A stretch of 64,000 bases of DNA from Brochothrix campestris (GCF_046058945.1 NZ_CP175511.1:1054001-1118000), one strand, 5' to 3'. Counted from the stretch's first letter, positions 24,979-34,324 are shown. The notes: a model not told the origin generated them from the sequence alone. Translations and numbers: made by a program.

Positions 24979-26871
24979 ATGTGTGGATTTATAGGATGTA
25001 TTGATAATAAACCAGTGGCAATCTCAGCTGATGATAAAGCAATCTTTGAAAAAATGAATCAATTTATTGAACACCGCGGCCCAGATGATGAAGGGTATTT
25101 TTATGAAAATCATGTGGCGATGGGTTTTCGTCGTCTAAGTATTGTCGATGTTGAAAATGGTCACCAACCATTAGCTTATGATGATGGTCGCTATTGGATA
25201 TTATTCAATGGTGAGGTGTATAACCATGTCGAATTACGGGCACAATTAATCGCTAAAGGTCATACCTTTAAAACAGAAAGTGACACAGAAGTCATTATTG
25301 CGATGTACGCCGAGTATAAAGAAGAAGCCGTGAAACAATTACGTGGTATGTTTGGTTTTATGATTTGGGACCGAGAAGAAAAAACAGCCTTTATTGCTCG
25401 TGACCATATTGGAATTAAGCCAGTTAACTACGTTGAAGTAGGCGATAAATTATACGTGGGTTCCGAGAAAAAAAGTCTGTTGTTAGCGATGGATAAACAA
25501 GCGATTGATGATGTCAGTCTGCAACATTACATGACCTATCAATTTGTACCAGAGCCGGCTTCAATGATTAAAGAGGTACATGCCTTAGAGCCTGGTCATT
25601 ATATGATTAAAAGAATGAACGAACCACTCGAAATTAAAGCATATTGGAAACCAACCTTTGCACCGGTTGATAAACCAGAAACAGAGTATGTCAAAGAATT
25701 ACGTGAAGCATTATTGGATTCTGTCAAAATTCACATGCGTAGTGATGTTCCTGTCGGCTCATTTTTATCAGGTGGGATTGATTCGACGATTGTTGTCGCT
25801 TTAGCAAAAGAATTCAACAAAAACATCGAGACTTTCTCAGTTGGCTTTGCCCGTGAAGGCTACAGTGAAATTGATGTGGCACAAGAAACGGCTGAAAAAT
25901 TAGGTGTGCCTAACACAAGTTATGTCATTACACCGGAAGAGTTTATGGAAGAATTACCGAAAATTGTTTGGTACTTTGACGAACCGTTAGCGGATCCAGC
26001 AGCAATTCCACTTTACTTTGTTTCTCGTGAAGCACGTCGTAAAGTGAAGGTCGCGCTTTCTGGTGAAGGTGCCGATGAATTGTTTGCCGGTTACACGATT
26101 TATAACGAACCTAATTCGCTCGCGATGTTCGATAAGATTCCTAAAGTCGGTCATAAATTATTACGTGCGGTTTCAAAAGTTATGCCTGAAGGGATGAAGG
26201 GTAAAAGTTTCTTAGTGCGTGGAACAACGCCACTAGAGGAACGTTTTGTCGGCAATGCTTTTATCTTTAACGAGAATGAAAAGAAAATTTTATTGCCAAA
26301 TTACTTAGAAGATGCGCGTTATACAAATGTAACAGCGCCGTTGTATGAAGCATCGAAACACTTGGATCCAATTCAACGGATGCAATATGTCGATATGCAT
26401 ACATGGTTACGTGGGGACCTCTTATTGAATAATGACCGCATGTCTATGGCGAATTCACTTGAAGTGCGTGTGCCATTCTTAGATACAAAGGTGTATGATG
26501 TGGCTAAACGGATTCCGTCATCTATGACAATCGCCAACGGCACAACTAAATCGATTTTACGGAAGGCATCAGAATCATTCATTCCTGAGCATGTCTTAAA
26601 TCGTAAAAAATTAGGTTTCCCGGTGCCAATCCGTCTCTGGCTAAAAGATGAGATGAAAGACTGGGCGACAGCGATTATTAAAGAAAGTCCAACTGAACAT
26701 TTAATTAACAAGGATTATGTCATCAAATTGATGGAGGATCACTGTGCTGATAAACGCGATAACAGTCGTAAGATTTGGACAGTGTTAATTTTCATGATTT
26801 GGCATCAAATCTACGTTGAGAAAAAGTATGATTTCCAAACAAATGGTGCAGAGATTAACTTCAAACCATAA
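24979..26871 (+). CDS. asnB: Asparagine synthetase (glutamine-hydrolysing)
   Basis: Makes asparagine from aspartate, glutamine and ATP. It has 630 aa with an N-terminal class II glutamine amidotransferase domain (Cys2 in MCGFIG, HRGPDDEGY, FNGEVYN) and a C-terminal AANH-type synthetase domain with the PP-loop SGGIDST near residue 266. GGAGAG precedes the ATG. A TTGACA at 24929-24934 may be a -35 but a good -10 is lacking at 17 bp. The metK/asnB/leuS neighbourhood resembles that of Listeria as I remember it. Confidence 0.95.
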   Translation: MCGFIGCIDNKPVAISADDKAIFEKMNQFIEHRGPDDEGYFYENHVAMGFRRLSIVDVENGHQPLAYDDGRYWILFNGEVYNHVELRAQLIAKGHTFKTESDTEVIIAMYAEYKEEAVKQLRGMFGFMIWDREEKTAFIARDHIGIKPVNYVEVGDKLYVGSEKKSLLLAMDKQAIDDVSLQHYMTYQFVPEPASMIKEVHALEPGHYMIKRMNEPLEIKAYWKPTFAPVDKPETEYVKELREALLDSVKIHMRSDVPVGSFLSGGIDSTIVVALAKEFNKNIETFSVGFAREGYSEIDVAQETAEKLGVPNTSYVITPEEFMEELPKIVWYFDEPLADPAAIPLYFVSREARRKVKVALSGEGADELFAGYTIYNEPNSLAMFDKIPKVGHKLLRAVSKVMPEGMKGKSFLVRGTTPLEERFVGNAFIFNENEKKILLPNYLEDARYTNVTAPLYEASKHLDPIQRMQYVDMHTWLRGDLLLNNDRMSMANSLEVRVPFLDTKVYDVAKRIPSSMTIANGTTKSILRKASESFIPEHVLNRKKLGFPVPIRLWLKDEMKDWATAIIKESPTEHLINKDYVIKLMEDHCADKRDNSRKIWTVLIFMIWHQIYVEKKYDFQTNGAEINFKP

Positions 26872-26914
26872 TTTGCCTGAGTGAGTATGTCAGTATATAA
26901 AATTAGTAGTCGCA

Positions 26915-26943
26915 GTGAACCTAACACAGAGTGCTAGGTTCAC
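26915..26943 (+). other. Hairpin between asnB and the DUF2283 gene
   Basis: GTGAACCTA (26915-26923) pairs perfectly with TAGGTTCAC (26935-26943). There is no T run and AGGAGG follows 7 nt later, so a leader structure or mRNA stabiliser seems as likely as a terminator. Confidence 0.5.
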
Positions 26944-26961
26944 TTGCATGAGGAGGAACAA

Positions 26962-27354
26962 ATGAATAAACGAATATTATGGGTCGATGATGTCGCGGAG
27001 ATGGCTTACATTTATTTGCTATCGAGTCGTGTTGAAATTCCTGTGACAGACACAAAAGAATCAGCTGTAACACCGGCAATTGTGTTTGATTATGCTGAAA
27101 ATGGTCGTGTTGTGGGGATTGAATTGTATGAACTCTACTACCGTAAATTACGTCAAATGCCAGATGGACAGCTCTATACGCTCACAGAGACGGGCTATTA
27201 TTGGGGCTTTGCTAAACCGGAAACAACCTTTGATTTTGAAGAAAAAGGCCTAACCTTTCATTTTGCGGATCCGCTGTTCGAAGATTTCATCGGATATACG
27301 GTCAATGATACGAAACTGTATTCGCTGAAAGTGTTAAAACAATTAATTAAGTAA
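26962..27354 (+). CDS. DUF2283-type protein of unknown function
   Basis: A 130-residue soluble protein. The N-terminal half has the DUF2283 pattern (VAEMAYIYLLSS..., then IVFDYAENGRVVGIELYE). The C-terminal half (GLTFHFADPLFEDFIGYTVNDTKLYSLKVLKQLI) has no known match to my knowledge. Function unknown. ATG at 26962 is 5 nt after AGGAGG. A stem-loop precedes the ribosome site. Downstream, an IS3 remnant begins 38 nt after the stop and may have cut its terminator. Confidence 0.6.
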   Translation: MNKRILWVDDVAEMAYIYLLSSRVEIPVTDTKESAVTPAIVFDYAENGRVVGIELYELYYRKLRQMPDGQLYTLTETGYYWGFAKPETTFDFEEKGLTFHFADPLFEDFIGYTVNDTKLYSLKVLKQLIK

Positions 27355-27452
27355 TAAAAAAGAGCCGCTAACGGAGGAACTGCCACTATAATTAGATACA
27401 ACTAAAAAAGAGCACCTCAAATTTGGTAAAATAAATTTGGAGGTGTTTTCTG

Positions 27453-27731
27453 ATGTCAAAACATAATTTTTATCCTGTTGAATTAAAGATTCAAATTATT
27501 AAACGGTTTCTGAATGGTGAAAGCGCAGCTTCACTTCGTGAAGAATTTAAAATCCCTAGTAGTGGAACTCTTTACAGATGGAAAGATTGGTACCTAAATG
27601 GTGAAATAAGAAGTCTAGAAAGTTCTTCTGGACGACGATTAGAAAAGGATATTTCTATATCTGAACAATTGGATAAAGTAACGAAAGAGCTAAACTTATT
27701 AAAAAAATATTTTTCTCAAGAAAGATGGTGA
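27453..27731 (+). CDS. IS3 transposase OrfA
   Basis: A 92-residue helix-turn-helix protein (HNFYPVELKIQIIKRFLNGESAASLREEFKIPSSGTLYRWKDWYLNGE) with a C-terminal leucine-rich coiled segment (EQLDKVTKELNLLKKYF). It is the DNA-binding half of an IS3-type transposase. The frame is intact and its end overlaps the orfB frame by 7 nt, as in elements using -1 frameshifting. Without orfB it cannot transpose. Confidence 0.85.
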   Translation: MSKHNFYPVELKIQIIKRFLNGESAASLREEFKIPSSGTLYRWKDWYLNGEIRSLESSSGRRLEKDISISEQLDKVTKELNLLKKYFSQERW

Positions 27732-28459
27732 TAGCTGAAAATATAGTGCAGTTTATTAAACAAAATACAGATACCTTTTCCATTACTAAATTAACGGAAT
27801 TATTTGGAATATCTAGAAGTTTTTATTATCGTCACCAAAATAAAGAGACATTTAAATTTTCCTATCTAGAGCAAAGGATTCAAAAACTAACGAAAGAAAA
27901 TCACTTTCTCTATGGCTATCGGAAAATTCATGCACTTATCAGTAACGCGTTTTTTGTAGGTATTAATAAAGGAGCTAGGATTATGCGTAAATAGGGATAA
28001 AATTGTATTGTGAAGAAGAAAAAATTTAAGAAGCTTGGTAATCCAAATGAATTTTTTGGAAATATCATTACTAAGGATTGGGCAATAGCTATACCTCTTT
28101 GTAAATTGACAATGCTATTACTTAGCTACCTTAAAGCAGATGGATAAATTTCCAAAAGGAGCCATTTTGCATAGTGAGCAAGGTTCAACCTACACTACAA
28201 AAGAATTTTTTGAAGTAGCCCGCAAAAAAACGTTATCCGAAGTATGTCCCGTATGGGGACGCCTTCAGATAACGCACCAATAGAATTGTTTCATTCCTCG
28301 TTAAAGTCTGAAACATTCTACATTAACAAAGAACCGATTGGTTCTAATAACATCGTAATCGATAGTGTTCAAAATTACATTACATTTTGGAATAACAAAC
28401 GAATCTTAACGAAATTAGGTCATCTTTCACCAGTAGATTACCGGAAAAAGATGACCTAA
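27725..28459 (+). pseudogene. Broken IS3 transposase OrfB
   Basis: The N-terminal part (27725-27994) is readable (ISRSFYYRHQNK..., HFLYGYRKIHALI). It then meets a TAG after MRK. The rve/DDE domain downstream is scrambled by frameshifts and missing bases: fragments such as GAILHSEQGSTYTTKEF and SRMGTPSDNAPIELFHSSLKSE occur in different frames and the first catalytic Asp region is lost. The C-terminal end (28244-28459) is again readable to PVDYRKKM. Confidence 0.9.
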
Positions 28460-28532
28460 TGAGATGCTCTTTTTAAATTGTGTCAAAAAGCAGTTGCATT
28501 CCCAATGAGCAGATGTCGCTTTTGTGCTCTAA

Positions 28533-29552
28533 TTACATGTTCATATCAATAACCATGCGGCCATTGATTGTTCCTTCGAGCATTTCAGTGAAAATATCAT
28601 TAATATCTTCAATTGGACGATTTTTCACAATTGGAACGACTTTACCTTCGGCAGCAAACATGAAAGCTTCACGTAAATCTTCACGTGTTCCAACAAGTGA
28701 GCCCACAACTTCAATACCATCTAGGACAAGACGAGGGATATTTAAGTCCATTGAATCTGATGGAAGACCGACAGCAACCACACGACCAGCTGCTCGCACA
28801 CAATCAACCGCTTGGTTGAAGGCGCCTTTCGAAACGGCTGTAATAACAGTTGCGTGTGCACCACCGATTTTTTCTTGGATAACGTTTACAGGGTCTGCGT
28901 TTTTGGCATTAATCACCATATCTGCACCGAGTTCTTTTGCAAGTGCTAATTTATCATCATTAATATCAATAACGACAACTTTAGCATTGAAAACATCTTT
29001 AGCGTATTGGAGGGCAAGGTTTCCTAAACCACCAACGCCGTAGATTGCAAGCCATTGGCCAGGAGCAACGCCTGAAACTTTAACGGCTTTGTATGTAGTG
29101 ACACCTGCGCAAGTTATACTACTGGCAGCAGCAGAATCTAAACCATCGGGAACTTTTACAGCGTAATCTGCCGTTACGATACATTTTTCAGCCATCGCGC
29201 CATCAACAGAGTAGCCGGCATTTTTAACGCTACGACAAAATGTTTCTCTACCAGTGTTGCAGTATTCACAGACGCCACAACCTTCGAAGAACCAAGCGAT
29301 ACTCACGCGGTCGCCAACTTTGAGACTCGTTACATCATCGGCAATTTCGACAACCGTTCCGATACCTTCATGTCCAAGTACCCGGCCGGGTACTTCACCG
29401 AAGTCACCGTCTTTTACGTGTAGGTCAGTATGACAAACACCACAATGTGTCACATCAACAAGTGCTTCGCCAGCTTTAATCGGGCGAATATCCATTTCTC
29501 TTACATCAACTTTATGGTCTTTAGTAACGATTGCTGCTTTCATTTTCATCAT
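28533..29552 (-). CDS. adhP: Zinc-dependent alcohol dehydrogenase
   Basis: A 339-residue medium-chain alcohol dehydrogenase reducing acetaldehyde (or other aldehydes) with NADH. Catalytic zinc site CGVCHTDLH and GHEGIGTVVEIA; structural zinc loop with four cysteines in CGVCEYCNTGRETFC; Rossmann GVGGLGNLALQYAK. All are intact. AAGGGAG precedes the start; ATG 29552 or 29549 are both possible. It is monocistronic. Upstream lie a perfect palindrome and a cre-like site. The name adhP rests on overall resemblance (AdhP/AdhA/AdhT group). Confidence 0.9.
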   Translation of the reverse strand: MMKMKAAIVTKDHKVDVREMDIRPIKAGEALVDVTHCGVCHTDLHVKDGDFGEVPGRVLGHEGIGTVVEIADDVTSLKVGDRVSIAWFFEGCGVCEYCNTGRETFCRSVKNAGYSVDGAMAEKCIVTADYAVKVPDGLDSAAASSITCAGVTTYKAVKVSGVAPGQWLAIYGVGGLGNLALQYAKDVFNAKVVVIDINDDKLALAKELGADMVINAKNADPVNVIQEKIGGAHATVITAVSKGAFNQAVDCVRAAGRVVAVGLPSDSMDLNIPRLVLDGIEVVGSLVGTREDLREAFMFAAEGKVVPIVKNRPIEDINDIFTEMLEGTINGRMVIDMNM

Positions 29553-29580
29553 TATCTCTCCCTTTAGTTAAGTAATCATG

Positions 29581-29613
29581 TGTACTAGTACAGTTTAACT
29601 GAAAGCGATTTAT
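29581..29613 (-). promoter_or_regulatory. Palindrome and cre-like site ahead of adhP
   Basis: TGTACTAGTACA (29581-29592) is a perfect 12-bp palindrome between promoter and ribosome site. TGAAAGCGATTTAT (29600-29613) matches the cre consensus except for the last fixed C. Both are candidate operators; a good -35/-10 pair was not clear. Confidence 0.4.
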
Positions 29614-29724
29614 ATTGCTACAAAGATGGGTGAATGTTCGCAAAATAGTCACAAATAACTAATTGAATGGACTGAAAACGACGATTTCTTTGTTAAAGTA
29701 ATACAGAACTGATACAGTTAGGTG

Positions 29725-30300
29725 CTATTTAATTTCAATCGCAATAATCATTGGAGGGTCGTTTTTTTGATTTGTAAACTGATAGTTAAGCACAGCATAA
29801 TCCGCTTGAGGCAACGCGTTTGTAAAAGTGTGCAGTGCTTCTTTTTCTAATTTACCTTGGTGGTGTCCATAATAAACGGTTAAGACGACTAAACCACCTG
29901 ATGGCATCATTTTCAGTAGCTGCTTAACGGCAGACAAGGTTGAATCAGTGGTTGTTGTGATTGTTTTATCGCCACCAGGTAAATAGCCGAGATTAAAGAT
30001 AGCAGCAGTTAGTTTAGCATAAAGTTGTGGATCAACCAACTGAGTTATCTGTTCATGACCGTTAGCACTTAATGTCAATGAGGCAAGTGAAATGTTAGCG
30101 TCAGCTAAACGTTTTCTCGTCGCCTCTACAGCGGCTTCTTGAATATCACAGCCGATCAAATGACCTTTTTGGCCTATTAGTTGCGCTAAAAAAAGCGTGT
30201 CGTGGCCATTGCCGATTGTGGCGTCGATTACAGCGTTTCCGGGTTGGACTTTTTGTTGCAATAAATAATGTGAAAAAGAAAGGGCATTTTTTAAAATCAT
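29725..30300 (-). CDS. tRNA methyltransferase, YtqB/MnmM family
   Basis: A 191-residue class I SAM-dependent methyltransferase. Motif I is AVIDATIGNGHDTLFLA, then GHLIGCDIQ, and the family end FNLGYLPGGDKTITT / LVVLTVYYGHHQGKLEKEAL / QFTNQKNDPPMIIAIEI is typical of YtqB, reported to methylate 5-aminomethyl-2-thiouridine in the tRNA wobble position. It is divergent from the leuS T-box. The start ATG at 30300 (minus) follows GGAGA. No lesions. Confidence 0.82.
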   Translation of the reverse strand: MILKNALSFSHYLLQQKVQPGNAVIDATIGNGHDTLFLAQLIGQKGHLIGCDIQEAAVEATRKRLADANISLASLTLSANGHEQITQLVDPQLYAKLTAAIFNLGYLPGGDKTITTTTDSTLSAVKQLLKMMPSGGLVVLTVYYGHHQGKLEKEALHTFTNALPQADYAVLNYQFTNQKNDPPMIIAIEIK

Positions 30301-30375
30301 TTGAAATCTCCACCATTCGTTAATTTATACCTCTATTTTAGCATAAATGTTTTAGAATTAAATCGCTCAAAACCC

Positions 30376-30404
30376 TTGCTAAAACGCTTTTTATTGACTA
30401 CAAT
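30376..30404 (+). promoter_or_regulatory. leuS T-box promoter
   Basis: TTGCTA (30376-30381), 17-bp spacer, TACAAT (30399-30404). Confidence 0.75.
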
Positions 30405-30419
30405 AAGGATATAGAATAA

Positions 30420-30658
30420 AACGATGATAGGAACTAGTAATGTGGCAGTGTTGTTGAGAGAGTTAGCGGATGGTGTGAGCTAATCAATACGAAACATGAA
30501 CTCATCCTTGAGTGCTGCAGTGAACGGAGTAGTTGCAGCCGCTGATTCCGCGTTATGGAATTCGAGTGAATACACAATGTGTATTAATGACGGGTGGTAC
30601 CGCGGGAAAATAATCTCGTCCCGAAAAGTCAAATGTTGACTTTTTGGGGCGTTTTTTT
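30420..30658 (+). promoter_or_regulatory. T-box riboswitch of leuS (leucine)
   Basis: T-box GGGTGGTACCGCG at 30592-30604; terminator arms CGTCCCGAAAAGTCAA (30617-30632) and TTGACTTTTTGGGGCG (30636-30651) with seven T. Stem I carries GAGAGAG near 30455. CTC at 30501-30503 is a suitable leucine specifier codon in the expected place, matching the downstream synthetase. Confidence 0.92.
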
Positions 30659-30719
30659 GTACCCAAAAAAGGGGGAACTATCATCGTTTTGATCATTTGT
30701 AAAAGAGAGGAAGATTGAA

Positions 30720-33137
30720 ATGACATTTAATCATCGTTTAATTGAACCAAAATGGCAATCATACTGGAAAGAAAATAAAACGTTCCAAACTGAAAAAGGT
30801 GGCGATGCGGGTAATTTTTACGCGCTCGATATGTTTCCATATCCTTCAGGTGTTGGGCTTCATGTAGGGCATCCCGAAGGTTATACGGCAACCGATATTT
30901 TAGCGCGAATGAAACGGGCACAAGGTCATAAAGTCTTGCATCCAATGGGGTGGGATGCCTTCGGTTTACCCGCAGAGCAATACGCGATTGACACAGGCAA
31001 CGATGTCAAAGAATTTACAGCCAAAAACATCGAAACTTTCCGTGGTCAAATTAATTCGCTTGGTTTCTCGTACGATTGGGACCGCGAAGTAAATACAACG
31101 GATCCTGATTATTATAAATGGACACAATGGATTTTTATTCAACTGTATAAAAAAGGCTTGGCTTATGTGGATGAAGTATCAGTTAACTGGTGTCCCGAAT
31201 TGCGTGCTGTCTTGGCCAATGAAGAGGTAGTCGATGGCTTAAGTGAACGTGGTGGTCATCCGGTTGTACGCCGTCCAATGCGTCAATGGATGTTGAAAAT
31301 CACAGCGTACGCAGATCGATTAGTCGATGATCTTGATTTAGTCGACTGGCCCGATAGTATTAAAGAGATGCAACGTAACTGGATTGGCCGTTCAAATGGG
31401 GCAGAAGTGACTTTTGACGTCAAAGACCATGAAGCAAGTTTCAAAGTGTTTACGACACGTCCAGATACACTTTTTGGTGCAACTTACTGTGTGTTGTCAC
31501 CTGAACATGATCTCGTGGCTCAAATAACAACCATTGATCAAAAAGAAGCTGTTGAGAGCTATCAAAAAGAAGTATCACTTAAGAGCGATCTTGAACGAAC
31601 AGATTTAGCGAAAGAAAAAACAGGTGCCTTTACAGGCGCATACGCAATCAATCCAGTTAATGGCATGGCTGTCCCGATTTGGATTGCTGATTATGTCCTT
31701 TCAACATACGGTACCGGCGCGATTATGGCGGTGCCAGCTCACGATGAACGTGACTATGAATTCGCACAAACGTTTAACCTGCCGATTATTGCTGTCTTAG
31801 AAGGTGGTAATATTGCGGAAGAAGCCTTTACTGGTGAAGGCGTCCACATCAATTCAGACTTCCTCAACGGCTTGGATAAAGCTGCTGGAATCGAACGTGC
31901 GATTGACTGGTTAACGACGAATGGAAAAGGTGAGAAAAAAGTATCTTATCGCCTCCGTGACTGGGTATTCTCTCGTCAACGTTATTGGGGTGAACCAATC
32001 CCAATCATTCATTGGGAAGATGGTACGATGACAACTGTTCCTGAAGAAGAGTTACCACTTAACTTGCCGCACATGGATCACATTAGACCGTCAGGGACTG
32101 GTGAATCACCGTTAGCGAATGCAACGGACTGGTTAGAAGTTGTAGATGCTAAAACGGGCATGAAGGGCCGTCGGGAAACGAATACGATGCCACAATGGGC
32201 CGGGTCAAGCTGGTACTTCCTCCGTTTTATCGATCCTGATAACCAAGAAATGTTAGCGGATCCTGAAAAACTAAAAGAATGGTTACCGGTTGATATGTAT
32301 TTAGGTGGGGCAGAACATGCAGTGTTACATTTGCTTTACGCACGTTTCTGGCATAAATTCTTGTTCGATATTGGTGTTGTACCAACACCAGAACCCTTCC
32401 AAAAATTGTATAACCAAGGGATGATCTTGGGTGAAAACAACGAAAAAATGAGTAAATCTCGTGGTAATGTGGTCAATCCAGATGATGTTGTAGCGAAATA
32501 TGGCGCAGATACATTGCGTGTTTATGAAATGTTTATGGGGCCACTTGATGCAAGCATTGCTTGGAGTGAAAATGGCCTCGATGGGGCGCGTAAATTCCTT
32601 GACCGCGTTTGGCGTCTCATGATTGACGAACGTGCGGAAGAAATCAAAGAAAAAATCGTTGCAACGAACGATGGTAGTTTAGACCGTGTCTATCACCAAA
32701 CCGTTAAAAAAGTAACAGCTGATTTCGAAGTGCTTCACTTTAACACAGCGATTTCACAATTGATGGTGTTCATTAACGAAGCTTATAAAGCAGAGACGGT
32801 TTACAAAGGCTATCTTGAAGGATTCCTCCAATTGTTAGCACCTGTTGCACCTCACATGGCAGAAGAATTATGGCAAAAACTAGGTCATTCAGAAGATATT
32901 AGTTATGTCGCATGGCCAACATATGAAGAAGCGATGCTGGTTGATGCGACCGTTGAAGTTATTTTCCAAGTCAATGGTAAAGTAAAGAGCCGTGCAAAAG
33001 TCGATAATGGCCTTGCAAAAGAAGCGCTTGAGGCACTCGCGATGGCTGATGCAGCGATTCAAGAAAATATTGTGGGGAAAACAATCCGTAAAGTGATTGT
33101 TGTTCCAAATAAATTGGTTAATATTGTCGCAAATTAA
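30720..33137 (+). CDS. leuS: Leucyl-tRNA synthetase
   Basis: Class I synthetase, 805 aa. The HIGH-type motif is in MFPYPSGVGLHVGHPEGYTATDI, the editing domain (CP1) with the threonine-rich TTRPDTLFG and the GTGAIMAVPAHDERD stretch, then the catalytic core with WAGSSWYFLRF and the KMSKS loop ENNEKMSKSRGN. The C-terminal anticodon-binding domain is complete. AGAGAGG precedes the ATG. Its terminator is now about 860 bp away because an ISL3 element inserted in the gap after the stop. Confidence 0.98.
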   Translation: MTFNHRLIEPKWQSYWKENKTFQTEKGGDAGNFYALDMFPYPSGVGLHVGHPEGYTATDILARMKRAQGHKVLHPMGWDAFGLPAEQYAIDTGNDVKEFTAKNIETFRGQINSLGFSYDWDREVNTTDPDYYKWTQWIFIQLYKKGLAYVDEVSVNWCPELRAVLANEEVVDGLSERGGHPVVRRPMRQWMLKITAYADRLVDDLDLVDWPDSIKEMQRNWIGRSNGAEVTFDVKDHEASFKVFTTRPDTLFGATYCVLSPEHDLVAQITTIDQKEAVESYQKEVSLKSDLERTDLAKEKTGAFTGAYAINPVNGMAVPIWIADYVLSTYGTGAIMAVPAHDERDYEFAQTFNLPIIAVLEGGNIAEEAFTGEGVHINSDFLNGLDKAAGIERAIDWLTTNGKGEKKVSYRLRDWVFSRQRYWGEPIPIIHWEDGTMTTVPEEELPLNLPHMDHIRPSGTGESPLANATDWLEVVDAKTGMKGRRETNTMPQWAGSSWYFLRFIDPDNQEMLADPEKLKEWLPVDMYLGGAEHAVLHLLYARFWHKFLFDIGVVPTPEPFQKLYNQGMILGENNEKMSKSRGNVVNPDDVVAKYGADTLRVYEMFMGPLDASIAWSENGLDGARKFLDRVWRLMIDERAEEIKEKIVATNDGSLDRVYHQTVKKVTADFEVLHFNTAISQLMVFINEAYKAETVYKGYLEGFLQLLAPVAPHMAEELWQKLGHSEDISYVAWPTYEEAMLVDATVEVIFQVNGKVKSRAKVDNGLAKEALEALAMADAAIQENIVGKTIRKVIVVPNKLVNIVAN

Positions 33138-33162
33138 TGACAAAGCCAAACTGAGATTTTTT

Positions 33163-33975
33163 GGCTCTATGTCAAATAGTGTTGGTGAGTAAACTTTCGC
33201 TTAAATTAAGAAGCTTTTTGGATTGTAGATTAAGTTCTACAATCCTTTTTTTTGTATATGATTAATTAGTGATGCAGAGAAGAATGCAATTTCGAAAATT
33301 AGTGAAATTCTGATAACCAAAACTAACATGTTTGATAAGTTTAATCTTGTTATTGATGCCTTCTAAATGCCCGTTTGAATAACGATAGATAAAACTATTA
33401 GTGATTGCGTCTGAATATTTACGTAATGTTCGTAGGCTTTTTTTCAAATAGTGAGAAACATCGCTATGCTTTTGATGAATAAGTGCATTGTAAGCTTCAA
33501 AATTACGCTGATCAAAGACAACTGTCAGTTGCTGTACGAGTCGGTCGGTTGCTTTGAATGACTCATTCAAGTGAGTCAAGTAATCTATAATACCATGAGA
33601 GGTCATCATCCATTTGAACAAAGGTGTATAGCGATACGCGACGTCTTAACACCAGATGTGATGATGTTAAAATTTTTAGAAGTTCTGCCATAATGAGAGC
33701 AGCGCTCTGGTTTATAAGTGAGTGATTCGAAATAACAAATACTCTCAGTACCGTTCACTTTTTGACGAGAACACCAATTTTCAGGGGAGTTTATATTTAC
33801 AGCTTTAATTCCTGTAGAAAATGCGATCGAATGAGTGGTATAAGACATATATAATTCCTCCTTTGGATTGGTTCAGCGACTTTATTTTAAAGGGAATTTA
33901 TATATGTTTCTCTTTTTTTGCCTAAAAATAGTGTTAGCGACATATTTCGTCACCAACATTATAAATTATAGAGCC
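33163..33975 (-). mobile_element. Internally deleted ISL3 element with perfect 8-bp target duplication
   Basis: Ends GGCTCTATGTCAAATAGTG (left) and, inverted at the right, GGCTCTATAATTTATAATG share GGCTCTAT and TGTTGGTGA-like tails. The flanks GATTTTTT at 33155-33162 and 33976-33983 are identical, the ISL3 duplication. Only 813 bp remain and most of the transposase is gone. It could still be moved by an ISL3 transposase supplied elsewhere. Confidence 0.9.
33262..33848 (-). pseudogene. ISL3 transposase remnant
   Basis: The first 80 residues (33606-33848) match the N-terminal zinc region of the other copy (ENWCSR..., RCSHYGR with one Cys lost). The frame then jumps to the last 110 residues (33262-33621), which keep the catalytic Glu in NGHLEGINNKIK. 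About 230 residues between them, with both catalytic Asp, are missing. The two parts are out of frame. Its sequence differs from the 3901-5083 copy throughout, so it is a separate ISL3 type. Confidence 0.88.
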
Positions 33976-33993
33976 GATTTTTTTAAAAATTTG

Positions 33994-34027
33994 AAACGCT
34001 CTGACATCATTGTCAGGGCGTTTTTTT
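33994..34027 (+). terminator. Displaced leuS terminator
   Basis: AACGCTCTGACA (33995-34006) pairs with TGTCAGGGCGTT (34011-34022, one G-U), then TTTTT. Removing the ISL3 insertion puts it about 45 nt after the leuS stop, so it is the original leuS terminator. Confidence 0.8.
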
Positions 34028-34324
34028 GTTTAGCTGATTAAAGGGGGGACAGAAAACCAACTCTTTTGCTCAGGACAATCGCAAGCGGGTAGCGCCTAAA
34101 CTAGTTAGAAGAAAAATAATCTTGTAGGATGGCATAAAAATGAAATCAGATGATGGGTAGGTATTATTCGGCTGCAAAATACTTGATTTTGGAACAGTAA
34201 GTTACAATGATTTCCCCAGGGTGATGCTTAACTATTTTTAAAGGTATAATCGATTGTAAACAGAATAATGTTTATGTTATCTTAAATAGAGTTAATATTT
34301 CCTGCAATAATACATATACCGTTG
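34028..34324. other. Non-coding stretch with no recognisable content
   Basis: Between the displaced leuS terminator and the ISL3 fragment I see no supported ORF, RNA or repeat. TATAAT at 34244-34249 is isolated. It may be decayed DNA between two IS remnants. Confidence 0.4.

Larger units (their letters stand above)
27393..28486 (+). mobile_element. Degenerate IS3-family element
   Basis: Imperfect terminal repeats TAGATACAACTAAAAAAGAG (left) and TTGACACAATTTAAAAAGAG (right, reverse complement) enclose an orfA/orfB pair. At about 1.09 kb it is shorter than a normal IS3 element, and orfB is broken. No clear target duplication was found. The flanks AACTGC (27379-27384) and GCAGTT (28490-28495) are inverted, so it may have landed in a hairpin loop. 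Confidence 0.8.

Noticed and set aside
28480..29043. 187-codon plus-strand frame opposite adhP
   Set aside because: It is antisense to a clear alcohol dehydrogenase with all zinc ligands; its composition (Ser, Thr, Arg rich) is that of a shadow frame.
29635..29660. Rex-like site upstream of adhP
   Set aside because: Only one half (TTGTGA) fits; the other half differs at several positions.
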